Positions 36,401-48,400 of a stretch of DNA of 64,000 nt are shown here, piece after piece. Location of the stretch: NCBI GenBank assembly GCA_951799425.1, contig OX637405.1:21115089-21179088 (forward strand), given 5' to 3'. The first letter of the stretch is position 1, and every line of letters starts with the position of its first letter. The DNA comes from Ilex aquifolium (lineage: Eukaryota > Streptophyta > Magnoliopsida > Aquifoliales > Aquifoliaceae). The notes below the pieces were generated by a model, which saw only the letters and a program-made list of their open reading frames with translations, did no database searches and had not been told where the DNA came from. Both the position numbers and the translations under genes were made by a program.

Positions 36401-39400
36401 ATGTTGTTTTAAAAAACAAGGGTTTTGATGAAAGGTGGAGAAGGAACTGTTTTTCTTCTTTGACTTTTTCTTTTTTGCTTATATTCTATGCAGTTTTAGC
36501 TCATGCTGGCCAAAACCAACATACAGTTTAGGCTTATTTGTTAAGAAGCACTACTTTCAGGCGTAAAAGCATTTCTATAACTACCTATTGATCGGGCCAA
36601 TCTTTGAAACATCTTTGTCAACTATCTTGTGAGTGCAAGTATGGCCCCCTTTCATCAGATGTAGATGGAGCTGGCTCGGTCTCATCCTCTAAAGATGGTT
36701 CTTCGAATTATGATTCTCCATGTTGTATCTACGTTGACATGTTCACAACAAGGAATTTTATGTTGTTACATTAAGGAGCAATGTTTGCTTCAAGCGTAGA
36801 AGCATTTCTGGAAATTCCCATTGATCAGGTTGATCTTTGAAACATTTTTATCCACTATCTTGCGTGTGTAAGTCTGCCTCCTTTCATCAAATGTAAGTGG
36901 AGCTATCTCGGCCTCATCCTCTAAAGATTGTTCTTTAAATTTTGATGCTTCTTATGATGTTCCATGTACATTAGACATGGTTCACAACATCGACTACTTC
37001 CTCAATGCCTAAGGTATGCACCATTTTTTTCTTGTTATTTCAAATAGTCACCCTGAGTATCAAATTAACCAAGTCAATTGAAAACAAAAGTACAAGGTTT
37101 TGTGGAGTCTTCCTCTTTACTCATAAATCTGTATCATGATAGGATTCAATGAACCCTTCTTTAGTTTATCACTGAAATTGGAGTAGGAGAATATCCAAAG
37201 CGAAATATGTGTTGCGTAGAAGGCAATCCCTCTTTGACTCCTTGTGCCACTATCGACTCATTGTCATGTCTATTAGGAAGAACTAGGTCGAGTTTTCCAA
37301 GCTCACGTGGTTCACCTTTCTCCGCCTTGTATTTTCAAAGTATTCTGCGCACAAAAATCAAAGCATTCTTCTTTAAGATCTCTTCTTTATTAATTCTTCC
37401 ACCACTGTGACGCACCAAAATCTGGGGGTCCTTTCCTAACTCCTGGAATGCCTTCTCGTAAGTCATCCCATTGAAATCTGACATCCTTTCTAGTCAGTCG
37501 TGTCATAGGTGCCGCTAGGCGAGAGAAGTCCTTGATGAATCTCTGGTGATACCCTACCAATCCCAAGAAACTACGTATCTCGAAGACTGACTTCGGCCTC
37601 TGCCAATCCATTACCGTCTCAACCTTTTTCGGGTCAACTGATACGCCTGTAGCGGACACAACGTGGCCCAAAAATTTGACTTCCTTTAGACAAAACTCAC
37701 ATTTGCTAAATTTGGCATACAATTGGCAATCTCTCAAGGCTTGTAAAACAATCTTCAAGTGATGTGCATGCTCCTCCTCCATCTTGGAGTATACAAGAAT
37801 ATCGTCTACAAACACTATGATAAATTGATCCAAAAAGAGTTTGTAGATAGAGTTTGAATACCCTATGCATGAGATCTATAAATGCGGCTGGAGCATTCAT
37901 CAACCCGAATAGCATAACCTTGAACTCAAAGTGGCCATATCGAGTCCTAAATTTCATCTTAGGAACGTCAGTTTCCCATACCCTCAACTGATGATACCCC
38001 ATGCGCAAGTCTATCTTAGGGTAGAACCGAGCCTCTCTCAATTGCTCGAAAAGGTCGTCTATCCGTGGCAACGGGTACTTGTTCTTGATGGTGACCCGAT
38101 TCATCTGCCGATAGTATATAAAAAGTTTAAAAGTCCCATCCTTCTTCTTGGCAAATAGTACCGGAGCGCCCCAAGCTAAGATACTCACTCTAATAAAACC
38201 CTTGTCCAACAACTCTTACAATTGGACTTTGACTTCTTGTAACTCTGCTGGTGCCATCCTATGCAGTGGTATAGAGATAAGGGATAACCAGGGTTGCAAT
38301 CTGAGATAGACCTAACTCATGTCTCGCCTCGTCCTCAAGTATAAGGCTCGCAAGTCAACTCACCAATTGCCCGAGCCAACGGAAGTCAAATACGACTTGG
38401 GGTAAACATTGTTTTTCTCGTTGAAACTTGAAACAAATATCCTCTGAAATGTAGGCGGTGACTTACTTCCGATCACAATCCATAACCACCCGATGTGCCG
38501 TTAATCAATCCATCCCGAGGCTGACGTCGAACTCCGACATGCCCATGACCCTAAGGTCCACCGTGAGTTGAATCCCCAAAATCTCTAACAACCCCGACGC
38601 ATCTTATCAATGCAAACCCTAGTTCCTAGAGGAGAATTTACATGCAAGGACTCCTCTAATATCTCAACCTCTAAGTTCAATCTTTCACACAAGATGTAGA
38701 GATGAATGAATGAAAAATCAAATAACACTTATGCCCATAAACGAGAGAGTAGAAATGTACCTGATGTCCCCGCCCAAAATCTCTGTCCTCGGCCTTGGCC
38801 TACACCTTGGGTTATCTATCTTAACTGCGGAGTCTCCGTAAGTGAAATAGCTGGGACCTGCCCAGAGCCCTAAGTTTGATACTGATTCTCTTGCACCAAG
38901 ATAGGATAGGGAAGAGTGAAAAATGTCTATATAGGTTCCACCGATGACTGATTCTGAGAAGACCTGTAACTCTGGAATCCTTGCCCGAGAAGGCAATCCC
39001 TCTTTAGGTGACCCAGCTAATGACACAAGTAACATTTCTTTTGACCTCCTTGATACGTCCCCTTAAAGTTCTTCCCTTCTTGGGAAAACTGACTCTGGCC
39101 TTGGCCTTGATAACCCCGGTCTTGCCTCTAAGACCCTTGTGGTGTAGAGGTCTTTTGCTTTAGGTCTAAGAATTCCAGGGCTTGCACTTGTCGAAGAGGT
39201 GATGAGAAATACTTATTCATGAAAAGCTATTGAAACTCTCTCCATGTCATCGTCTCGATGTATATCGATGTCCTTGCCCATGTTGGTGGGCCTCTCCCTC
39301 AAGTTGGAACGTCGCCAACCTTATCTTGGTGGAATAAATCCCAGGTTCCCATGCATGACACATGATACAATGTCATGACATAAATCAGGCATTCCAAACC

Positions 39401-42400
39401 CCCATCATTGATGCTAAGCATCCAATGACAATTTATCAATTCTTGTGTCTTTCTTGGGTAGGTAATTTATAGACATCACACCAACAGGCTACCAAACCAA
39501 CACGGCATTCGAGTACACCGACACACTTTTCTGAAATCTCACCGTCGGGCAAGTGTGTGAACCAAGTAACCGAATCTTGCACCCGAGAGAGAATATATCC
39601 CTTCTTGTAATTTCCAACACACTTTTCATGCAATATTCCGTGCGACTCAATTAGACATTTGTCCAATTTTTCCGAGCCCACCAATCAAATCACCAGGTGG
39701 TGATTGACCTAACTCATGCACACACATACTCACACTTATGTCAATGCCCATAAATGTAGTGTAACCGTGCATATGCAATATAATGTACAATTGCAATTCT
39801 ATTACATCACAATGGTAACTATGTCATGTAAGCATATGATACATCACATAAGCATCAAAATCTTAATTACATCATGAGACATATAATAATATCTCATAAC
39901 CATTAGTCAATTCCACTTCCTGCTGCAAGCAGCTTTTCATGATAAAATTTGCTTTGTCCAAGCAGTGATAGGCTGATAGCTATCGCATAAACTTGGCTTA
40001 CAGAGAAGCTCAAGTTTGATTGGTAGATATGAAATAACTATTTTGGACATTATCTCTATATTATGTGGAGTCTAGTCAAACTAAAATCAGATCAACTTCT
40101 ACTTTGTATGATGAAACTGAAATAACAATATGATGTTCAATTAATCTTCTTAGATTTCATGTCAGTTTCAACAAACAAAACAAGAGAAAAGCTTCAAACA
40201 TAGCAGATTCTGGCCAAAGTATTAGACAAAAACGTTGCGTTCAATATTACCAGTTTTGAGTGATCCCATGATACCAAGATTATCCATCCTATGGTGGAGA
40301 CAGTTTATTAGAAAGAGTATGAGCAAAAGATAATCTTCCTATATTTGATCATGATTTGAACTGAACTTCAAACTTCTGTACACCTGAAGTTAATTTATGC
40401 ATAATAAATTGAGTTATGGAAGTTAGAAGTGTGATATACAATATTGAAATAAGGTTACTATATGCATGCTGATTTAAAAAAAAAAAAAAAGGATAATGTA
40501 TGCATGCAGATGCAGAAGGACCTCTGCTCCAGATTGATAAAATGTCTAACTTTTCCATGACAAATTTAGGACAAGCAAGATAGTTAAGTTGAATATACTT
40601 GCGCCAAGGGTGATATTCGGGGACTGATGCCTCCTTCACGCTCCATTTGTGCTACAGTACATGCAATTCTCAGCTCCCTAATCAAACAATAATGAAAATG
40701 AAATCCGATTAGGCACTTCATGCATAAAAATTAAATCAGCTGTACATAAAAACTGAAAATGAACAACTTTAGTGTTTCTCCACCAAGAATAGCTGCCACA
40801 AATAGTCCATCAGGCTTCAATGCCAATCTACACTGTTATGAAATAAATAACAAACATGAACAAGTAAGCATTTTTTACAATTCCCAAAGAAGCACAGTTT
40901 ATCCTAATTCAATTTTTTCTCATAAAAAACAACCAAAGGAAAAAGGGAACAAAGATATACGATATGCTAAAACAGTTTCCATATCAGCTACATAAGAAGT
41001 ATGCACCTGTATCATGGCTCCAGGAAGATCATTTGTCCAGTGGAGTCCCAAACAACTAATCACCAGATCTACAGAACTAGACATCAACACAAAACTTCTC
41101 AATTTAGAACAAAGGGTGTATGGAAAAACATATATTATATGCAAATCCAGTAAAGAATGTCATATCAGTCCATGAAATAGATCCACATAGAGAGCTAACT
41201 ACGCGCACCTTTCTTTTACTGGCAAAAACTCTTCATCACCAACTACAAATGATGTTTCAATATTTTCATTAGGCATATCTTGCTCTGCATCTCTACACAG
41301 TTTCACCATGTCATATGACGTATCCAGCATAATTAGCTTTTGGATGGCTCCTGACATGAGAAAGAGTGTATCTCATTATTATCTCCAGTACTTAATGAGA
41401 CTTTGTTTTTTTCTTTTTTCTTTGTTTTGGATGTGAGGAGAAAATTGGAGTTACGGACAATCTTTTTATATAAACGTTAATCTGAGTTCCAGTTGTTTTT
41501 TTTCATTTTTTGGGAGCTTAATGTGAATCATAGTTCAAAATTCAATGTGCTAAGAATAGTTGCAAATTTTCCAGATTCAATATATGAAGGAACATACTTC
41601 GTCAAATGCTTGATAAGATAATATGACATTATTCAACATGATTAACAAGGAAATAATGATGGAAAAACAAAATAAAATTGCATTAAGGGTGTTTTGAAGT
41701 GCAAAAGAGGTTCTGTGGTATGTGGTTCGATCCCAATCCTTCTATATTTCCCTTACAAGGAAAGGAAGCCCCATCATTTGCTTTCTTATCTAATAAAATG
41801 TTGTTCCTTATCCATAACAAAGAAGAGTCAGAACGAGTACATACTGTTTAGGACTCCTTATAGCGATAACTGTTCAGAGACAATTCAAAATGGAAATTCA
41901 TCATAGCAAGCCCAACTAGGACTGCAAAAATGGACAGGTAACCCCAATATCCACACCAACAGGCAGCTTTACAGAGCAAGAGAAATATAGCAATAGTCCA
42001 CACCCGATACATTGCTTTTATTTTTCGGTTTGACCTCAAACAAACGAAGCTATCGATCATCTTCTCTCAAGACTCTCTTTTTGTTTCTCTTGCACAAATC
42101 CTACCTACATCTCAATCTCTGTTTGTAAACAAATAATTGTTTCTCTTTTGATCTCTATTGGACACATGAATCACACGAAATGATAAGTGACTTAAAATGA
42201 TATCTATATTACTTCAGACATTATATATTTACACACACACACACACACACAGAGATATATATATGTGTGTGTGTGTGAGTGTGTGTGTTTTAAATTTAAA
42301 TTGAGTGTATCTTACGAGACACGATACGTTACGAACTTACAATCCACAATACATTATTTTTTAAAATCGATACACGTTATGATACATGTTTTGACAATTA

Positions 42401-45400
42401 TATACTACTATACATCTATAGACACAGCGAGTTAATATTTATTTTACGTTTTGTGATCAATTTTTTAGTATCTAAAAGTATATGTAAGTATACATCCATG
42501 CACACATATTACATAATCAATCAATATTTATTTGATATATTCTATATGAATTCCAAAATAAATCAATTTGAGATTCTGGTTGGTTATAACCTGGGGTCAA
42601 AAATTTAGACATTCAGGATCGCCAACACATCCCATCTCGGATCACTGTACCAGGATCGTGAGTGGTAACTGAGTGCTGAACCCATTTAAGAACCTAAGGT
42701 AAAGATGGTTTGAGGTTGGGCAACCTCTTTAACCCATGGATCGGGATTGAACCTAGGTCGGCTTTCAAAATAATCCTATGAAACCCATATGAGTAGACCC
42801 TAACAGATAAAGGAATAGAGCTGATATTCAAACCTTCATTCTACTAGCATGTCATTTACATGTCTAAGAGAATTTCTCCTTACAAATTTATGCCCTCCTC
42901 GGAGCTCCAAAAACAAAACCACCGTTTGGTGCAATTTGAGTTTACAAAGTATACTGCTGCAGCACACTATGAGAGCACTAGAACCGTAAGCAACTAATAT
43001 GCATATATTTGAATTTTGAAAAGGTAACTTTTTCCACCAGTTTCTTACAATCGTCGTTAGGAATGCCTTCCGAACAAGGTGACAACAGACTAAAGTTACT
43101 ACAATTCAAGTTTACATGCATTTTTTTTTTCTGTGATAAGAAAAAACACATTTACAACAAAAAAAGGAAAAGTAAAAAAATGATGGACAAAAGGTCCCAC
43201 CATTAATACAGCAAAGGAATAAAAACAGAAAAATACAATCAAAATTAAGGAACAAAAATGTATGAAACGATAATCATCAAAACCTAATCACAAACCACAA
43301 TCCAACCTTGTCAGATAGGAGGTATGTCCGAAATTCATTAGTAACCAATGCCTAAATAGCCAAAAATTTCACTCTTCCCCAATGAGATTCCTCCAACTCA
43401 AACTTGTCATCAAATTTTCTACCATTCCTTTCTATCCCAAGAACCAAAAACATAGCCATAAACACCCAAGATTTGCAACTAGATAAAGGTTTTATACATA
43501 CATTTACTTATTCTATCCACTTTCTTCAGCCTTTTAGTCACCCATTTTGGGCTTTTCATCTTGCAATTGATCACCCTCCTCGGTACCATCAATAGTTTAA
43601 ATTTTTGAAAAAGGAGAGGAAAATCATGTGTTTTCAATTAGGATGACATTAAATAGAATGCAAAAAATGAGTCCAGAAATGTGTTGCATATGAATCATAA
43701 GAATTCCCAAATTCATACAATAAGTCTCGAAATTTCTTCATTTAATGAAACAAAAGGGATCCTTTCAATATTAGACCTGGTACTAAAATTTCTGTTATGT
43801 CTTTCAACAACTCACATATAATTCAGTAATTGTCAAGGCAACTGTTGGACTACATCCCACCACCCACTCCAATAGGAAAAAATGCTTCTCATGCATGCCA
43901 AATAACAATGCAAACAGAGACCTAGTTGCCTCTCTCTCTCTCTCTCACATGTTAACTTCATAAGCAACAGTTATTATCACTGAAAATGGTACAGCAGTTT
44001 TTGTTTTCTTTTAGTTTGGACCGTACACATTCATTTGTTGACAATTTGGCATATGTACAAGTCCACTGGAGAACAATAAATTGTCACCGAACTCACCTTT
44101 GCTTGTACATACTGTTTATACTAAGTTTTTTGGTGTTTCTCTCAGCCTCAAAGTTTCTGTATGTTTTCCGTATATGAGAATTTTGAAACATTTTTTGTTT
44201 TACTGAAAAATAAGCACTATGTCCTACTTCACACACCAAAAACCAATAAGTCCTACAAATTTTGAAATGGACCAATAATACCTGCTTTTCAAAGACAATT
44301 CCAAGTAAGAAGAAAATCTAGTTGGTAAATTTGTTTGCCCATTATAACTACAAAAAACAATTTTTGCAGTCACTCTAACCATGTCAGCTTTTATTTAACC
44401 ATAAGTTATAAAGTAAATATCAAACTAAGACTCGTGAAAAACTTACTCAAATCATCAAATTGATATTAATTTAGGAATTGAAAAAACCATCAAGCTGAAA
44501 ACTCCAACAAATTTATTATGAATGCATTGCTAGTTAAAAATATTATATGCTTTTCAAAAGTACAATAACTTGTCTTTTCATAAATTAGGATGTATTTAGA
44601 GTTAATATTTAAGTTACGTTTCCAGATACAAAGGGGTGAAAGCTAAGAAACATGTACACAGATACGGGACACGGATATGACACAGACACGACATTTCTCC
44701 AAAAAGTAGGGCACGGACAAGTTGGGGACATCCTACGATAATTGTAGTTTACATATAAAACTATATAATTTATTACAAATATAGTGATAATGATGTTATT
44801 CATAAAAAATTTAGTACTTTATGATAAGTAAATGTTATGTTTAGCCATCTCGTGTGAATTTTTTGACTAACATCTTAATAGTTAATTATGGACGCATATA
44901 AAAGAGTATCAGACACGTGTTCGAGAGTGTCTAGAGAGTGTCAATGTCTGACACGTATCCAACATAGATACATCACTTTCTTGAGAGTGTCCATGGGCAG
45001 AATAGGCCAAGGGGCACTTGCCCACCCTAAAAATTTTTAGGAAAAAGTTTATTATCTACTTATATATATTTTTTTTGTTCAAATATCCAGTTGTGCTCAC
45101 CCAAGACAAAAAAAAATAAATTAAATTTGGGCCCATACAACAAACGAGTTGTGCCCAACCAATGCAAAAAAAATATATATATATAGGCTGGGCCCACCCA
45201 TTTTAACCCCTCCTCTGATCTTCTCTCTCTCTCTCTCTCTCTCTCTCAACGCCACAGACTCTACCTTTTTCAACCACATCTTTGAAGTCCCTTTCTTTAT
45301 TCCTCCTCCTGTCTTTTCTTTTCTCTTCTCTTGAGAGGCTAGGGTTTGCTCTCTTTAGCTTAGAAGACTCCTCGTCCATCACTTTGCTCCTTACCCTTCA

Positions 45401-48400
45401 TGATTAGTCTTTCCCATTTATATTGGAAAGAGTACACACTAATTAGAAATTAATTTATAAATAGATCCCATCAGCCACTGAAGCACCTTGCCAACAACTA
45501 ACAAGTTCCAGTCTCTAGACTGTAGTTTCAAGCCAAGTTACACATGGTCACTCTAGCGCCAAGCGAATGCTTGCTTTTGGAATTCCCTTAAGCTTGCCAA
45601 TAGAACTTTGTGCTCACTCGAGTGCTACGCAAACGCTAGCGAGCCAACCCCTAGAATTTCACAATTAATCTAAATTTTGACTATGTTTGAGCACCAAGAG
45701 GTTTTGCTCATTTGGATTCCATATCATGACCTAAAATATGACTTATATTAGAGATATGATAGGATCCAAAGAGATCCATCATAATCTGTTTAGTAGAGAT
45801 ATGATAAGATCCATCAAGATCTATCAATATCAGTATATTCCAGATAACAATAAATGATGTCCAATGGGCTACAAAATATACTGATATACTGATATTTATA
45901 GATCTTGATGGATCTTAGCATATCTCTACTAAACAGATTATGATAGATCCCTTTGGATCCTATAATATCTCTAATACTCCCCCTAAAGTTGGTACACTGA
46001 ACAGATGTAGCCCATTGGACATTAAATCCATGAATGTAGGCACAATGTGATGAACCAAGTTTTTTCCTTTACTTTTTTATGTTCACTTTCCCCTTTATTC
46101 TAAACTTCTAGAATTTATAAACAATTTTCTCGTGTACAAAACAATATGTCATGGATGGATCACTCAATTCTTAGGCAAGTCCGATTTAAAGCCCAATTGT
46201 CAACTAAGCTCACTAGGCATCTAGCTCTACTTACCATATTTAATTGAAGGATTCCAAAAATATAGCTTTCAAATAATATTTGTCAACTCAGCTTCAATCT
46301 TAAATATTAATCCCTCTTTGACGCAATGGACCTCCGAACTCATGTGACACATGACTTATGCCAACATACTACATTAGAATAGGAATTCAAGTGGATTTTG
46401 TCGTTTGGAATCATTTTTTGAAAAGTAGGACTCTTATTGGTCCATTTCGAAAAATAATAAAACTTCATGCTTTTTTGGTGTGTAAAGTAGGATTTAATAG
46501 TAATTCCGCCCTCCCCCCCCCCCCCCCAAAAAAAAAAAAAAACATTGGTCGACTTCGTACAGCAAAAGCTATCACCTTCAAGATGATATCATTAATATTA
46601 ATGGAACATTCTAAATTTTTAAACTTACCGATGCCATCTTGATTGTATTTTGTATCATGCATTTAAAGGACTCTCCACTTCCTCACAGTAGGTCATAATA
46701 CACATCCAACCTAGCTTTCATTCTACTCATCCGTATCAAAATTGATTACACTTTATTTTACAGATATTTTGCTTCAGAGGGTCATAGCTGCCAGAAAATC
46801 CTGCCCATGAACAGCTTCCTGTTGCTATGTCATGAGACAAAGCATCGATATTATAGGTGTCATTTACTTTAGGACTATAAAAGCACATAAACAGGTCAAC
46901 CAGTCCTACAAGCAGCATACTCAATCTCTCTACATAATTTAGCCAAGGTGAAGAGCTTATAATAATGAGAGGAGCCAGAGAAATCTTTTTCCAAAAAATT
47001 ATTCTTCCTATGTTCTTCAAATATTCTTCAAATTAATAAGTTACATGCCAATAAATATCAAAAAATCATTAACAGATATGATTAGTGCTCATAGAAGTAA
47101 AATTCAGCTCTCACCACGCCCACGTAACAAACGCCTAACAGCTTCCAACGAACCCCCCAAACATAACGCCGAAGGAAATGTTTTTTTACAATCCTACAAA
47201 AAACATACAGAATCTCAAGTCCAATGAAAACTTTTTTGGATACAATTAGGACTTTAGAAGGAAAACCTAATGTTCCTTGTCCAATTAAAAATAGATATCG
47301 TTCATCGTTTCTTATAACACTTATGCATATTGGATTCACATAATCTTTTTTTGTCCCATTTAAGGCAATAAGTAACATACGGGGCATTGTTATTCACACA
47401 ATACATCATTCAATATCACTTACTAAAAGCCAATGATTTTTTTTCTCTTTAATAGGTAAAAGCAGTTCAATGAACGAAGAAAAATAATGAAAAAATTATA
47501 AGTACAGTGAAAGGAAAAGCAAATACCAACAAAAAGATGGAACATAAAAATGACGCCCCTGGCGAGAGTAAAACATAATTGTTACCTTGCTGAAACATAA
47601 TAATGAGTACCAGTCCCTTCAAAATGATATTGGATTGCTATTCAAAGCTTAAATTTTAAATATAAAGTTGCTTGTCAAAGAAAAGGTGAGGGAGTTATAT
47701 AGGACAGCACTGAGAATTACTAAGTGCAGCTTATGGTTGGGTTTATGCTTGCTGAACTTATGAAAGATTCCAAATTATGCATAATAAAAGCTACAATAAA
47801 GGTTGAAATGTTTTTATTGAAAGGGATGGAATTGGCTAGGTTTCAAAAGTGATACGCTGCATGAATATTGACTTTTGAAATCTGGTTGTTAGAATATTGG
47901 CAGCAAAGGGGCTAAGTCAAGCTAAAGGACAAAACATGCATAAAAGCTAAGGGCTGCTTAGCTTATGATTGTTTTTGGTGCCTAAACGGAGCTAACGAAT
48001 GGTGATAAAAAAGAAGAAATAGTGAAGGAGAAGCAGAAAAAGATGAAAGACTTGGAATTTCACCATGAATTCCTAAGGAGCCACAAGCTAAGGTTAGTAG
48101 AATCACAAATCATAACGTTCCCAAATTCTCCTATATCATCCATTTATCAAAGCTTACATAGAAATATATAGGCTGATGGACTCCTACTTCTAGTAGGACT
48201 ACAACTTTTAACTAAGAAACTTTGACACTATTATAAATTCAATAAAAACAACATAAGAAATACAAGGTCAAAACTCGACCCGAAACATGTTTACAATGAA
48301 ATCAAGAGTGGTCCAAAATTTTTGATTTTTTTCTAAGACAGAGCGATGGTACACACTCATCTACCCAAGCAATATGTTGCAAGTTGAAGTCCAGCAATCA

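Larger units (their letters stand above)
30684..40598 (-). other. Intron 7 of the NDUFAF5-like gene (9.9 kb), a nest of broken elements
   Basis: Contents by position: hAT-like GATACG-rich fragment (31130-31620), RTE LINE pieces (31640-32830), Ty3 gag and copia RNase H fragments (33390-34250), hAT-like end (about 34449), tandem repeats (34797-35150), L1 LINE fragment (about 35200-36460), tandem duplication (36561-37000), chromovirus-type gag-pol remnant (37390-39740). The stretches 32840-33380 and 39750-40598 show nothing recognisable. Confidence 0.75.
41351..47114 (-). other. Intron 3 of the NDUFAF5-like gene (5.8 kb)
   Basis: It contains AC/GT microsatellites (42230-42290), a CT repeat (about 43930), a degenerate GATACGG-rich element (44640-44970), a CT repeat at 45219-45247, a copia-LTR-like inverted repeat (45747-45978) and a C/A tract (46513-46542). 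The rest is AT-rich with no coding segment I can support. Confidence 0.7.
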
